Shown here: one piece after another, positions 53,309 to 63,142 of the stretch
Position numbering within the stretch: the first letter of the stretch is position 1
How the letters are laid out: each line of letters opens with the position of its first letter
Assembly: GCA_025354985.1 (NCBI GenBank)
Contig: JANXLU010000066.1
Span: 62,001-126,000 of the forward strand
Reading direction: 5' to 3'
Source: Chloroflexota bacterium
GTDB taxonomy: Bacteria > Chloroflexota > Anaerolineae > J036 > Brachytrichaceae
DNA length: 64,000 bases
Translations under genes and position numbers: made by a program
The notes under the pieces: generated by a model
The model's input: only the letters and a program-made list of their open reading frames with translations
Told to the model about the DNA's origin: nothing
Database searches by the model: none

Positions 53309-54454
53309 ATGGAAGCGTTTATCGCACTGTCTCTTTATCGGGGCAAGCTTGTTAGGCTTGCTCCGTTTCGACCCGACACGGACTGCGAAGCGCTATCGCG
53401 CTGGTCGCACGATGTCGCTTTCGGCGCGGTCTGGTTTGGCCAACGCTTCGAACCAAAATCCACGCAACAAGTCCAAACCTGGCATGCTGAGCGCTCCAAA
53501 GGGCCGATGGCACCGTTATTTTCCATACGCGCCCTTGAAGATGACCGGATTATCGGCATTGGTGAGTTCTATTGGTGGTCCCAAGTTCATGGCACTGCAC
53601 GATTGCGTATTGCCATCGCATCCAACGAACGGGGGCACGGATATGGTACCGATTGCATGGGACTATTGTTGCGTCTTGCCGACGAAGAATACAACCTGGT
53701 GACGGTAGTCGCCGCCTCCTGTAGCGCCGATGATCGCATAAATAAATGGCTGCAAGTTCATGAGTTCGAGCTTCATGAATCCCGACGAGAGGCAATTTGG
53801 CGCGATGGAACACGGCACGACTTTCAATTATGGTCGCGCATGAAGGTGCCAACGACAGCGTTGTCTCCGAACCCGTCAGTTGCACCGGTGGCCCGTCTGC
53901 GCCCGGATCGCCCACTACTTCGGGGTGAACTGACACATTTGTGCGCGATAAATGCGGACACCGATTCCTCATATTTTGCTCGGTGGAATGAAGATTCTGA
54001 GTTCTATCGATTGTTTGATGATGAACCAGCGCAGTTATTTACACACGCTTACTTCAAGGAATGGATTGCCAATCAAACCGCAAATGAAATTTCGTTTTTG
54101 ATTCGTGCAATTGACCACGACAAGCCAATTGGCATGGCGGGTTTGCACCTGATTGCGGGGCCGCATAGGGATGCGTTTATTAGTATCGGTATCGGTGAGC
54201 GCGAATATTGGTCCCGTGGGTATGGCAGCGACGCATTGGGTGAGCTGTTGCGTTATAGCTTCTGTCAGTTGGATTTGCATCGGGTGTCCCTTGGGGTATT
54301 TGAATACAACACCCGAGCGCAACACGTATACAAAAAATTTGGGTTTGTGGTCGAAGGTCGGCGACCAAACATTTCCCGGCGCGGAGGGAAGCGTTGGGGT
54401 TCGATCACAATGGGATTGCTGCAAAGCGAATGGCGAGCCCTGAACGGTTACTAG
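53309..54454 (+). CDS. tandem GNAT acetyltransferase
   Basis: 382-residue protein with two RimJ/RimL-type GNAT domains. First: LYRGKLVRLAPFRPDTDCEALSRWSHD...ERGHGYGTDCMGLLLRLADEEYNL. Second: LLRGELTHLCAINADTDSSYFARWNEDSEFYRLF...GEREYWSRGYGSDALGELLRYSFCQLDLHRVSLGVFEYNTRAQHVYKKFGFVVEGRRP. Both keep the acetyl-CoA RGYGT/S loop. Substrate unknown. The start is ATG 53309 with AGGAAA upstream; GATAAT lies 10 nt before it as an alternative promoter. Confidence 0.9.
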   Translation: MEAFIALSLYRGKLVRLAPFRPDTDCEALSRWSHDVAFGAVWFGQRFEPKSTQQVQTWHAERSKGPMAPLFSIRALEDDRIIGIGEFYWWSQVHGTARLRIAIASNERGHGYGTDCMGLLLRLADEEYNLVTVVAASCSADDRINKWLQVHEFELHESRREAIWRDGTRHDFQLWSRMKVPTTALSPNPSVAPVARLRPDRPLLRGELTHLCAINADTDSSYFARWNEDSEFYRLFDDEPAQLFTHAYFKEWIANQTANEISFLIRAIDHDKPIGMAGLHLIAGPHRDAFISIGIGEREYWSRGYGSDALGELLRYSFCQLDLHRVSLGVFEYNTRAQHVYKKFGFVVEGRRPNISRRGGKRWGSITMGLLQSEWRALNGY

Positions 54455-54779
54455 GACTGTGATGAAAGTTACAAATTGTCGGTTTGCTCGCAGGTGACTT
54501 AGGAAAACCCTATCGTGTTTGGACGGTGGCGGCACCTGGAGTCACAATTCTCGTTGACGGCTGTCTAAGCAGTTGGATTCGCAACAGTGCATTGCGCTTA
54601 TTCCTGGCGAGCTTTTCGGGACTGGCAGCACTGTTGAAATCACATCCGACCTACGTGGCGCCGGCAGCTTTGCACGCAAGGATGCAGATGCTGCTTTCAG
54701 CACCGGACCCGTTTTTGTTTGAAAATGCCCTTCGACACCCTGTGATCAAGATCCAGATGCAACGCACGCGCCCTTAAGA
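54455..54779. other. intergenic stretch without a recognised gene
   Basis: A 97-codon frame with a TTG start (54484-54777) is open here, but it has no Shine-Dalgarno, no recognisable domain and weak coding character. It is left unannotated as a gene. Confidence 0.5.
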
Positions 54780-54785
54780 TAAACT
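54780..54785 (+). promoter_or_regulatory. -10 element, near-leaderless start of recG
   Basis: TAAACT ends 9 nt before ATG 54795; no Shine-Dalgarno. Confidence 0.4.
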
Positions 54786-54794
54786 TGGTCCCGA

Positions 54795-57380
54795 ATGACC
54801 AACGCAGCCATTGAAAAACTCCAGCGCATCTTGAAGTTGGAAAGCCAGAAATATGAGGATCAAGCGGTAACGCGCGGATTGGGTTCGTTTGCGCTGGCAT
54901 TTGTTGCAGATGCACAGCGGAATGGGCTTGCAACCGGTTGGGCGGAGAATGTGGCCGACCGCATGCGGCGCTATAGCGCAGCGACCGAAATAGAGGCTCG
55001 TAAAGCTGCGATGACGGAACTGTTGGAGTTTCTGCAAACGGCTGTCCAAGGCGAAAAGCCATTGCCTCACGCTCCCGTTCCCACCAGTGAACTACCGTCT
55101 TCTCGCCGACCGGCTGCACCAATGTCTTCAGGCCCAATCACACGCCTTACGGATGCGGTCGGATCACCACCCGCGCAACGTTCGCAACCGGCCCCAGACA
55201 AACAGGCGGGCTACCCAGTTCGAACCATCACACCTGCTTCACTGGTCCAGTCGCGTCTCGGGCTGGATGCCAGCATCGAACAGATCAATGGGATAGGTCC
55301 TGCAAACGCGCGCTTGTTTCAAAAGCTTGGCATCAGTTCAATTCGAGATTTGCTGTTTTATTTCCCTGCGCGTTACGATGACTACAGTGCGCTAAAAACG
55401 ATTAATCGCCTGGAATATGACGAGACCGTGACAATATTGGGACGGGTGGCAACCGTTTTTCGACAAAAGACCAAGTCCGGTCTGTATATCGTGCGGGTGG
55501 GATTGGAGGATGCCAGCGGAATGATAAATTGCAGCTGGTTCCGCGATGAGCGGGGTGTTGAAGCGCTAATGAAGCAACTGGTAGTTGGGCGCGAAATCGT
55601 GGTTAGCGGAAAGGTCGGCGAATATATGGGGCGATTGACCTTTGGCAATCCTACCTTCGAACTGGCGGAGCGCGAATGGATCACCGGCGGACGGATCGTG
55701 CCGGTCTATCGACTCACCGAAGGCCTTCACCCCATGTTGGTGCGGCGGATTATGACCCGCGTTAGCGAATACTGGTCACAGAAAGTTACCGATTATTTGC
55801 CCGACACCGCCCGTCGTAACGCCGGTCTCGTCACACTGCCGGATGCGTTGCGCGAAATCCATTTCCCGCGAGATGCGCGAACCTGCGAAACCGCTCGCAG
55901 ACGGCTGGCGTTTGACGAGCTATTCACTGTGCAAATGTCGGTGCTGCGTCAGCGCATGCTCTGGCGCAATGAGCCTGCACCGGCGATGAAGTTTGACGAT
56001 TTGAAACTCAGTGCGCTTTCTGGTGCGCTTCCATATACCCTGACCGGTGCGCAAAGCCGCGCGATTCAGCGTATCAGCAAAGATATGCAGTCAGCCGTAT
56101 GTATGCGGCGTCTACTGCAGGGTGATGTTGGCTCGGGCAAGACCGTTGTTGCCGCGCTTGGCATGGCACTGGCCGCGAGCAATGGCTACCAAAGTGCGCT
56201 TATGGCTCCGACAGAAATACTGGCGGAGCAACATTTCAAGAACTTTGAAAAACTGTTTGCGCTGTTTGCCGACCGGCAAGCCAGCACGCCGATCAAGGTT
56301 CGTTTGCTTACGGGAAGCACCAAGGTTGCAGAAAAGCGCGCCATCAAGGAGGAGCTCCAAACGGGTGCGGTGCACATTGTGATCGGCACTCACGCACTAA
56401 TCCAGGAAGACGTGTCATTTAGCCGTCTGGGATTTGTCGTTGTTGACGAGCAGCATCGTTTTGGAGTGGAGCAGCGCAAAGCTTTGCGGTCCAAAGGGGC
56501 GCCAGGCGCGGATGGGAAGCCCGTCAATCCCCACACCTTGTTTATGACCGCCACGCCGATCCCGCGGACACTGGCCCTGACGTTGTATGGTGACCTTGAC
56601 AACACGGTGCTGGACGAACTGCCACCGGGCAGGCAACCCATTGACACTCACTGGTTCATGCCAACCGAACGCGAGCGCGCCTATGCGTTTGTTCGCGGAC
56701 AGGTTGGTCAGGGTCGGCAGGCATTTGTTATTTGTCCATTGGTGGTTGAAAGCGACAAAGTTGAGGCCAAAGCTGCTGTTGAAGAACATGCCCGCCTGCA
56801 AAAGGATGTTTTTCCCAACCTAAAGCTGGGACTATTGCACGGCCGCATGAAGTCCCGCGAAAAGGAGGACGTTATGGCGGCCTTTGCCGCAAACGAGATT
56901 AATGTCCTAGTCAGCACGAGCGTGGTGGAAGTGGGCATTGATGTGCCGAATGCCACCGTGATGATGATTGAGGGTGCGAATCGTTTTGGATTGTCGCAGT
57001 TGCATCAGTTTCGCGGGCGCGTCGGGCGCGGCGCGTTTGCCAGCACGTGTTTGTTGTTGGCGGACAGTGCTGGCGCGGTTAGCGACCAGCGGTTGCAGGC
57101 GATCGTAAGCACGCAGGACGGTTTTAAGCTGGCGGAAAAAGACCTTGAGATTCGCGGTCCCGGGGAGTTTTTTGGCACACGCCAGTCTGGTGAACCGGAG
57201 CTAAAGCTGGTGGGGATTGGTGACCGCGATCTGCTGGACGTTGCCCGGAACCAAGCCGAGCTTATTTACGCTGGCGATCCAAATCTCCAGAAACCCGAAC
57301 ATGCCGCGTTAAACAATCGCATCACCGACTTTTGGGCCTCCCGAACCTCGGAGGGCGTGTCTGCGGGCGATGCCAGCTAA
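54795..57380 (+). CDS. recG: ATP-dependent DNA helicase RecG
   Basis: Branch-migrating helicase that regresses stalled forks. Residues ~150-260 hold the wedge/OB region (INGIGPANARLFQKLGISSIRDLLFYFPARYDDYS). Helicase motifs: Walker A QGDVGSGKTVVAALGMA, VVDEQHRFG (DExH), FMTATPIPRT, LLHGRMKSREKEDVMAAFAANEINVLVST, and QFRGRVGRGAF. The first ~150 residues are an extra helical and Pro/Ala-rich N-terminus, longer than E. coli RecG, giving 861 residues. Followed 17 nt later by coaD. Confidence 0.97.
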   Translation: MTNAAIEKLQRILKLESQKYEDQAVTRGLGSFALAFVADAQRNGLATGWAENVADRMRRYSAATEIEARKAAMTELLEFLQTAVQGEKPLPHAPVPTSELPSSRRPAAPMSSGPITRLTDAVGSPPAQRSQPAPDKQAGYPVRTITPASLVQSRLGLDASIEQINGIGPANARLFQKLGISSIRDLLFYFPARYDDYSALKTINRLEYDETVTILGRVATVFRQKTKSGLYIVRVGLEDASGMINCSWFRDERGVEALMKQLVVGREIVVSGKVGEYMGRLTFGNPTFELAEREWITGGRIVPVYRLTEGLHPMLVRRIMTRVSEYWSQKVTDYLPDTARRNAGLVTLPDALREIHFPRDARTCETARRRLAFDELFTVQMSVLRQRMLWRNEPAPAMKFDDLKLSALSGALPYTLTGAQSRAIQRISKDMQSAVCMRRLLQGDVGSGKTVVAALGMALAASNGYQSALMAPTEILAEQHFKNFEKLFALFADRQASTPIKVRLLTGSTKVAEKRAIKEELQTGAVHIVIGTHALIQEDVSFSRLGFVVVDEQHRFGVEQRKALRSKGAPGADGKPVNPHTLFMTATPIPRTLALTLYGDLDNTVLDELPPGRQPIDTHWFMPTERERAYAFVRGQVGQGRQAFVICPLVVESDKVEAKAAVEEHARLQKDVFPNLKLGLLHGRMKSREKEDVMAAFAANEINVLVSTSVVEVGIDVPNATVMMIEGANRFGLSQLHQFRGRVGRGAFASTCLLLADSAGAVSDQRLQAIVSTQDGFKLAEKDLEIRGPGEFFGTRQSGEPELKLVGIGDRDLLDVARNQAELIYAGDPNLQKPEHAALNNRITDFWASRTSEGVSAGDAS

Positions 57381-57397
57381 ACCATGGATATTCGCCG

Positions 57398-57892
57398 ATG
57401 ACGACAATTGCACTCTATCCCGGCACATTTGATCCGATGCACAATGGTCATCTGGATATTGCAAGGCGCAGTCTGGAAATGTTTGATCGGTTGATTGTGG
57501 GGGTCTACGACCTGCCGAGTAAGAAGCTGCTTTTTGGTCACTTGGATCGGATCGCGCTCGCGAATGAAGCGCTGGCCACCCTGCCAAGAGGCAGTCGCGC
57601 GAACGCAGTTGGCTACAGCGGTCTGACGGCAGCATTTGCCCAGCACGTGGGCGCACAAGTGATGATCCGCGGGTTGCGCAACGGTGTCGATTTTGACTAT
57701 GAATTGCAACTTGCGCTAACGAATCAGTGGTTGGCCAAGGATGTTGACACCGTCTGCTTGTTTACCGGCGCAGACTCTGCATTTATTAGCAGCACGATCG
57801 TCCGGGAAATTACGTTGCTGGGAGGCGATGTCAAGGCATTGGTGCCCGCTCCCGTTGCTGACGCGTTGGTGAGGTATCGCAGCGTAAAGTAA
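57398..57892 (+). CDS. coaD: phosphopantetheine adenylyltransferase
   Basis: Fourth step of coenzyme A synthesis. PGTFDPMHNGHLDIARR carries the HxGH nucleotidyl-transfer motif and ISSTIVRE the C-terminal motif; MIRGLRNGVDFDYE is also conserved. 164 residues, normal. The start ATG 57398 (MTTIALYPGTFDP) is chosen; the frame runs further upstream into recG but is not coding there. Co-transcribed with recG. Confidence 0.97.
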   Translation: MTTIALYPGTFDPMHNGHLDIARRSLEMFDRLIVGVYDLPSKKLLFGHLDRIALANEALATLPRGSRANAVGYSGLTAAFAQHVGAQVMIRGLRNGVDFDYELQLALTNQWLAKDVDTVCLFTGADSAFISSTIVREITLLGGDVKALVPAPVADALVRYRSVK

Positions 57893-57938
57893 TCAAAGAA
57901 AACGACCGCAGCCCGGTCTTACCACCAGGCTGCGGTCG
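57893..57938. terminator. terminator between convergent coaD and DUF1508 genes
   Basis: CGACCGCAGCC (57903-57913) pairs perfectly with GGCTGCGGTCG (57928-57938). On the minus strand the stem is followed by TTTTCTTTG, so it serves the DUF1508 gene best; it may also end the recG-coaD transcript. Confidence 0.8.
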
Positions 57939-57964
57939 TATGCTAGAGCGCGTGCTGTTGCGGG

Positions 57965-58327
57965 TTAGGCGCCGGTTTCGTCAACCAATTCGGCGCCCGG
58001 TGCGTTGGCCATCACGCTCTTTATGCCACCACGTCGGCCGGAGTCGGACTTGTACATTTCGCTCTTGCCGATGAACTGACCGTTGCCCGACTTGAGTCGG
58101 AAATAGGTTTGCTTTGGCGCATCCGCAACTTTGGACTTCATGACCGCAACCTCGAAACTTTCCTTATTGGCCGCATTTTTGCGGACGGACTCGATTCCAT
58201 TGAGCGCCGCCTCGCGGGTGGTATAAGACTCGCTGCCTGTGAGAATAATTTCGCTGTTCTTTGCGTGCAGGTTAAATTTGAATTGTCCGTTCTTCGACTT
58301 GCTGAGTTTGAATTTTGCTGTTGCCAT
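57965..58327 (-). CDS. tandem DUF1508 (YegP-like) protein
   Basis: 120-residue protein made of two DUF1508 repeats: KFKLSKSKNGQFKFNLHAKNSEIILTGSESYTTREAALNGIESVRKNA and YFRLKSGNGQFIGKSEMYKSDSGRRGGIKSVMANAP. E. coli YegP has the same doubled layout; function is unknown, though stress association is reported for relatives. Promoter (-35 TTGCGT, 17-nt spacer, -10 TACAAT) lies just upstream. Confidence 0.92.
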   Translation of the reverse strand: MATAKFKLSKSKNGQFKFNLHAKNSEIILTGSESYTTREAALNGIESVRKNAANKESFEVAVMKSKVADAPKQTYFRLKSGNGQFIGKSEMYKSDSGRRGGIKSVMANAPGAELVDETGA

Positions 58328-58336
58328 GATACGGGC

Positions 58337-58365
58337 ATTGTAGTGTCAACTTAAGGTTTACGCAA
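58337..58365 (-). promoter_or_regulatory. promoter of the DUF1508 gene, near-leaderless
   Basis: Minus strand: -35 TTGCGT (plus 58360-58365), 17-nt spacer, -10 TACAAT (58337-58342), then 9 nt to ATG 58327. This is the best-formed example of the near-leaderless arrangement in the window. Confidence 0.6.
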
Positions 58366-58402
58366 CCTGATTCCAGTCACCCGGTTCAAATGCTTTGGTA
58401 AC

Positions 58403-60829
58403 ATGCAATTTGGGATGAAAGCTTCGCAGGGCACGGACGGGCAACAGTTGCCATTGCCGCCAGCAAATCCGAAACAAGCGCAGATGCCGAGGCACCTGTT
58501 GAACCATGCGCACGAGGTCATTGGCGCGGGATTAATGTTTCTGGGTGTGTTGTCAACGATAGCGATTGTTGGCGTCGCCCAAGGCGTATTTAAGCCGATC
58601 TCAGTCTGGTTGACGACGGCCTTTGGAGTGTTTGCGATTCTGCTGCCACTTGGGGTGATTGCGCTTGGCTGGCAGATTTTGCGTAATCGTAAGCTGGCGA
58701 CGAAGGTTCGATTCTGGGTTCGCGTGCTGATCATTGAACTGGTGTTCATTTCACTGGTGTCATTTTTTCACGCATTTTTGATGACCACCGGTTCAGATGG
58801 TAGCGCACTCGTGCGCTCGGGCGGCGGCGGTGGCAGCACCGGGTTTGTGCTGGCAACCTTGCTAGCGCGGTCGTTGGGCAATTTGCCGCTTACTTCGTTC
58901 GTGCTTTTTGTTGCGCTAATACTCACCGCCGGGGCACAATTACTTCCAGTTGCAAAGTGGGCGCTGTCAAGATTGCAAACAGGCGTTGCGTCGTCGTCTT
59001 TACCAGGGGATTTGCCACAGCGTGATGCTGAGCGGTTATTGCCCATGGCCCCGCTCGTTCAATCGCGAGAGCTTCAAATTGATTTGCCGGTTCGTACCAA
59101 GCCTCGTGTGGTTGAGCAGGCGGGCGACAGGTTGATTGAACAGTCCGTCTTAAAAGGGAAGCCAGCTCAGAAAATACCGGCTGGTCCCATCGTCACGGTC
59201 AAAAGCAAAAAGCAACCGGTCGCAAATCTCAATCGCCTACCCACGCTGCCACCCATGAGTTTGCTAAAGTATGCAAAAGGCGAGAGTGCCAGCGTGGCTG
59301 ACGTTAATCAGCTCGCCGCAATTATTGAGCAAACGCTCAGGCATTTTGGATTGGTAGGGTATGTCAAGGAGAAGCTGGTCGGGCCGGCGGTAACTCAATT
59401 CGGTGTTGAACCCGGGTTTATTGAACGACCCGGGGCCAATGGAGAAATTCGCCAACAGCGCGTGCGGGTTGGACAAATCGCGGCGTTGCAGAACGATCTC
59501 GCCTTGGCGCTCAAAGCCACCACATTGCGAATCGAGGCGCCGATCCCCGGCAAGGCTTTGGTTGGCATTGAAGTGCCAAACGGAACGATTGGAACCGTTG
59601 ATCTGCGCGGGATTATGGAGAGCGAAGCGTTCCAAAAGATTAAGAGTCCGCTTGTCGTGGCTATGGGTAAGGATGTTGCCGGGAACGAGACGGCAGCCGA
59701 TCTCGGAAGAATGCCACATTTGCTTATTGCCGGAACCACTGGTAGTGGCAAGAGCGTGATGGTGAGCGCGCTGTGCGTGTGCCTCTCCATGAACAATCAT
59801 CCGGATGATTTAAAGCTGGTCATGATTGATCCGAAGCGCGTTGAACTATCGAGGTTTGCAGGGTTGCCGCACATCATAGGCAAGCCGGAGAGTGATATCG
59901 AGCGCATCCCGGCTGTGCTTCGCTGGGTGACGCATGAAATGGACGCGCGGTACAAGCTGTTTACCCAGATTGGTGCGCGCAACATTGGTGACTACAACGA
60001 GGCGGTTGATCGGGACACCCGGTCCGGGCAGCCAACCGGATTGGAGGAGAGTTCGCAGCGACGGAAATTGCCACGAATTGTTGTGTTGATTGACGAGCTC
60101 GCCGATCTTATGATGCAGGCGCCCGTCGAAACTGAAAAGACATTGTGCCGGCTGGCACAAATGGCGCGCGCGACGGGTATTCATCTTGTGGTCGCCACGC
60201 AAAGGCCAAGCGTCGATGTGGTGACGGGCCTAATTAAGGCCAACTTTCCCGCCCGTATCTCGTTTGCAGTCGCCAGCTCAGTGGACAGCCGCGTAATTTT
60301 GGATCAAATTGGCGCCGAAAGCCTGCTTGGTCGGGGAGACATGTTGTTCCTAAACCCCGAAAAGGGCAGCCCGCAACGGTTGCAAGGTTGTTTCGTAAGT
60401 GACAAGGAAGTCGAGAGTCTGATCAACTGGTGGAAGGCCCAAATGAAAACCGAGGCCGCCGATCGCGACGGCGATTTGTCGGAAGGTGACGTTGATGAAG
60501 GCGCTTATGTTGCCAACAAAAAGCCAAAGCAGGAAACGCCGTGGGACCAGGTGGTGGCTGAGCTGGCACACGAAAAGGCCATGGCTGGCGGAGCTCGCAC
60601 GGCTGGTGGCGATGCAGGTGATGATGCGCTCGTTGAAAAGGCCATGAACCTGATCAGAACCAGCGGCGGTAGCGTAAGTACAAGTTTTTTGCAGCGCAAG
60701 CTCAAGCTTGGTTATCCGCGCGCCAAAGCGCTTATGGAGGAACTCGAAGAAATGGGTTACGTCGGGGGTGCCAGCAAGCAAGCCGGCAAGGGCCGAGAGG
60801 TCCGGGATGGGGAAATTGCAGTCGAATAG
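58403..60829 (+). CDS. ftsK: FtsK/SpoIIIE-family DNA translocase
   Basis: Septal DNA pump for chromosome segregation. The N-terminal ~150 residues hold four membrane helices ([74 protein letters not shown], in part). A linker follows, then the motor: Walker [19 protein letters not shown], Walker [15 protein letters not shown], and [28 protein letters not shown]. The C-terminal gamma winged helix ([44 protein letters not shown]) reads KOPS-like sites. No Shine-Dalgarno precedes the ATG. Confidence 0.97.
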   Translation: MQFGMKASQGTDGQQLPLPPANPKQAQMPRHLLNHAHEVIGAGLMFLGVLSTIAIVGVAQGVFKPISVWLTTAFGVFAILLPLGVIALGWQILRNRKLATKVRFWVRVLIIELVFISLVSFFHAFLMTTGSDGSALVRSGGGGGSTGFVLATLLARSLGNLPLTSFVLFVALILTAGAQLLPVAKWALSRLQTGVASSSLPGDLPQRDAERLLPMAPLVQSRELQIDLPVRTKPRVVEQAGDRLIEQSVLKGKPAQKIPAGPIVTVKSKKQPVANLNRLPTLPPMSLLKYAKGESASVADVNQLAAIIEQTLRHFGLVGYVKEKLVGPAVTQFGVEPGFIERPGANGEIRQQRVRVGQIAALQNDLALALKATTLRIEAPIPGKALVGIEVPNGTIGTVDLRGIMESEAFQKIKSPLVVAMGKDVAGNETAADLGRMPHLLIAGTTGSGKSVMVSALCVCLSMNNHPDDLKLVMIDPKRVELSRFAGLPHIIGKPESDIERIPAVLRWVTHEMDARYKLFTQIGARNIGDYNEAVDRDTRSGQPTGLEESSQRRKLPRIVVLIDELADLMMQAPVETEKTLCRLAQMARATGIHLVVATQRPSVDVVTGLIKANFPARISFAVASSVDSRVILDQIGAESLLGRGDMLFLNPEKGSPQRLQGCFVSDKEVESLINWWKAQMKTEAADRDGDLSEGDVDEGAYVANKKPKQETPWDQVVAELAHEKAMAGGARTAGGDAGDDALVEKAMNLIRTSGGSVSTSFLQRKLKLGYPRAKALMEELEEMGYVGGASKQAGKGREVRDGEIAVE

Positions 60830-60836
60830 TCAATCC

Positions 60837-61730
60837 ATGACACAAAAGATTTTGCTCGATACCGATATAGGCTCGGATATAGACGATGCTGTTGCGCTCG
60901 CATATCTGCTCGCGCAACCGCAGTGCAATTTGCTGGGGATCACGACCGTTAGCGGTGAACCGCACCGCCGCGCCGCGATGGCAAGCGCGATGTGTCGCGT
61001 GGCGGGGCGTGATATCCCGATCCGACCTGGCACGGAACCGCCATTATTGGTTACCGCTCGACAGCCGCTGGCACCCCAGGCCGACGCACTGGTTCGGTGG
61101 CCGCATGAAGCCGATTTTCCGCACAACGAGGCGGTGGCCTTTATGCGCAAGACCATCCGCGACAATCCGGGCGAGGTGATCTTGCTGGCCATTGGTCCGT
61201 TGACGAACGTGGCGTTGCTTTTTGCCCTGGATCCAGAAATTCCCAAGCTCCTAAAGGGACTTCATCTGATGGCCGGTCGGTTTATCCCGGACAGGCCGCC
61301 CAAGATGGTTGGAGGCAATTGGGAATGGAACATTTGGTGTGACCCGCATGCAGCCGCCATGGTCTATCGCGCGCCTGTGGCGATACACAGATCAGTTGGC
61401 CTTGACGTGACCATGCGGGTAACGATGGACGCCGCGCAGGTTCGCCAGAGGTTTCAGACGAAATTGTTGCACCCCGTTCTGGATTTTGCCGAGGTGTGGT
61501 TTCGGACGGTGCAAAAAATAACGTTTCACGATCCTCTGGCGGCCGCCACAATCTTTAATCCGGATCTTTGCGTTTTTGATCGGGGTTTCATTGAAATAGA
61601 ACTGCACGATCCGGATACGTACGCGGTCTCTGGCTGGCGACCGGGCAGCGCGGGTATGCACGAAATCGCCACCGCGGTCGAACCAGAGCGCTTCTTTGAG
61701 CACTATTTCGGAGTGGTTGGTATGGTTTAG
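60837..61730 (+). CDS. inosine/uridine-preferring nucleoside hydrolase
   Basis: 297-residue calcium-dependent hydrolase cleaving N-glycosidic bonds of ribonucleosides. [21 protein letters not shown] carries the Asp cluster that binds Ca2+; [14 protein letters not shown] and [31 protein letters not shown] hold substrate and metal residues, the latter with Asp in CDPHAA. The start ATG 60837 follows the ftsK stop by 7 nt; an upstream extension to 60708 overlaps ftsK and is rejected. Confidence 0.94.
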   Translation: MTQKILLDTDIGSDIDDAVALAYLLAQPQCNLLGITTVSGEPHRRAAMASAMCRVAGRDIPIRPGTEPPLLVTARQPLAPQADALVRWPHEADFPHNEAVAFMRKTIRDNPGEVILLAIGPLTNVALLFALDPEIPKLLKGLHLMAGRFIPDRPPKMVGGNWEWNIWCDPHAAAMVYRAPVAIHRSVGLDVTMRVTMDAAQVRQRFQTKLLHPVLDFAEVWFRTVQKITFHDPLAAATIFNPDLCVFDRGFIEIELHDPDTYAVSGWRPGSAGMHEIATAVEPERFFEHYFGVVGMV

Positions 61731-61800
61731 GTATCGCGGGCGTGGGTCGCTCCGCCCGCAGATACCGTCAATTTTATGGCCAGGATCGCAGCACATGCGG

Positions 61801-62865
61801 TCAGGTATTCCATCGCCCCTTTTGGATGTCCTTGATTTCGCTCAGGTCCAGACCCATGACCTCGCGCCAAATTTGACGGGCCAAATCCAGCGGATCGGGC
61901 AGGGTGATGAACTGATCAAAGTAATCACAGACACGTTCAACATCGCGGGAGAATATTGTTCCGGCGTGTGGGTTCTTGTAGGGATGCACCGCCTGCGGGA
62001 AGTCGATGATGCGGGCCTCACCCTGCCAATACAGAATGTTGTAAGAGGACAGATCCCCGTGGACGACGTCATTAGCGAGCATTACCTTGATGTTTTCCAG
62101 AATCAGATCAAACAGGCGCTTAGCTTCGCGCCGGTCAAGCGTCACCGAGCCGAGTGGCGGAGCCGCCTGGCCTGGCGAACCAAGATACTCCATCAACACC
62201 ACATTCTCACCGTTTGCAAACGGTTTGGGGACGATGGCCCCGGCCTTATGGAGCCTAGTCATGACCGAAAGCTCATTCGAAAGCCAGCTTGTGTGCAGCA
62301 TCTGCAGACCGACCTTTGTGCGTTTTGCCACGGCGCGTTGCTCGCGTTCCTTGCGCAATTCGGCACCGCCAACATCCCGCATTTGCGTCCCGACCCGATA
62401 TATCGCGTCGTTCTTTAGGTTGCGAAACATGCGCGGGCGATAGACTTTTGCCGCAAGGTGTGCGACTCCGGTGCTGGGGTGCGCGACACAACAATACACG
62501 GTAGCCTCTTTACCGCCCTTGACGACCCGCAGGACATCTGAAATCACGTTGTCCTCGTGAAATGGCATTAAGGCATCGAGTAACCATCCGCGTTCGGCGC
62601 GCGCGGCTTGATAGGTGAATTCAAAGCCGCGATCTTCCGCCTGGCTGCCTGTTCGGGACTCACCTGTCAGTGATTTGAGTGCAACCCAGTCACTTTTCTT
62701 CGTGGCCCGGGCGCGCAGTGTTTTGCTTTTGATGCGTTCATCATGCAATTCAGCCGCATCTTCGTAGTCGTCGATACTTTCGACGACGTTATTTTCTATA
62801 GTTTCTTTGTCAGAGGTGACCTGATCAAGAAGGTCAACATCTTCGAGATTGATAGTGTCAATCAT
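61801..62865 (-). CDS. RIO1-family serine protein kinase
   Basis: About 354 residues. RIO fold hallmarks: VVKGGKEATVYCCVAHPSTG (flexible P-loop equivalent with STGV), VHGDLSSYNILYW (catalytic loop) and IIDFPQAVHPYKNPHA (metal loop DFPQ). WLSNELSVMTRLHKAGAIVPKPFANGENVVLMEYLG is the hinge region. RIO kinases act in ribosome maturation in archaea and eukaryotes; bacterial roles are little known. The acidic N-terminus (LEDVDLLDQVTSDKE) is low-complexity. ATG 62865 is preferred; ATG 62913 or TTG 62946 (inside a terminator T run) are alternatives. An upstream leader region appears to regulate it. Confidence 0.92.
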   Translation of the reverse strand: MIDTINLEDVDLLDQVTSDKETIENNVVESIDDYEDAAELHDERIKSKTLRARATKKSDWVALKSLTGESRTGSQAEDRGFEFTYQAARAERGWLLDALMPFHEDNVISDVLRVVKGGKEATVYCCVAHPSTGVAHLAAKVYRPRMFRNLKNDAIYRVGTQMRDVGGAELRKEREQRAVAKRTKVGLQMLHTSWLSNELSVMTRLHKAGAIVPKPFANGENVVLMEYLGSPGQAAPPLGSVTLDRREAKRLFDLILENIKVMLANDVVHGDLSSYNILYWQGEARIIDFPQAVHPYKNPHAGTIFSRDVERVCDYFDQFITLPDPLDLARQIWREVMGLDLSEIKDIQKGRWNT

Positions 62866-62940
62866 TATGGAACCTGTTTTGGGTGAAGTTTCTTCTGGTG
62901 TGGGCGAATGCATGCATTCGCTCACGTGCTTCCGGCCGAA

Positions 62941-62975
62941 AAACAAAAAAACCGAAGTGCAGTGCGCACATCGGT
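62941..62975 (-). terminator. intrinsic terminator/attenuator ahead of RIO kinase gene
   Basis: Minus strand: ACCGATGTGC pairs with GCACTTCGGT (one T-T mismatch, 5-nt loop), followed by T6-G-T5. It lies between the leader ORF and the kinase start, so it must be bypassed for kinase expression. Confidence 0.85.
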
Positions 62976-62998
62976 TTTGGTTCCAAACAAATCAATCT

Positions 62999-63061
62999 CT
63001 AGCGTGGAAAATGGCCGAGGCACGCGCTGCGCGTAGCGGGAACGACATTATTAACTTTCAT
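62999..63061 (-). CDS. putative 20-aa leader peptide upstream of RIO kinase gene
   Basis: ATG 63061 opens a 20-codon frame (MKVNNVVPATRSACLGHFPR, then TAG). It is preceded by the strongest Shine-Dalgarno in the region, AAAGGAGGTA (63071-63080); an in-frame TTG at 63067 is an alternative start. The stop is 24 nt before the terminator stem. This geometry is that of a ribosome-sensed attenuator peptide. The peptide is not otherwise recognised. Confidence 0.55.
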   Translation of the reverse strand: MKVNNVVPATRSACLGHFPR

Positions 63062-63099
63062 TTGCAACAGTACCTCCTTTAACAAAGATTTAGGTTTGC

Positions 63100-63108
63100 A
63101 TTCTAACA
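63100..63108 (-). promoter_or_regulatory. extended -10 promoter for the RIO leader
   Basis: Minus strand TG-t-TAGAAT is an extended -10 (TAGAAT, plus 63100-63105). The start point would be ~20 nt before the leader Shine-Dalgarno. The -35 is weak. Confidence 0.45.
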
Positions 63109-63142
63109 GAATTTTCGAGCGCGTGACACGTGAAACACTGAG

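Noticed and set aside
54484-54777. 97-codon TTG-started frame between GNAT gene and recG
   Set aside because: No Shine-Dalgarno, no promoter spacing, no domain and weak coding pattern; noted as intergenic only.
58346-58351. TTGACA just upstream of the DUF1508 -10 element
   Set aside because: Only a few nucleotides from the -10, so it cannot serve as its -35; TTGCGT with 17-nt spacing is used instead.
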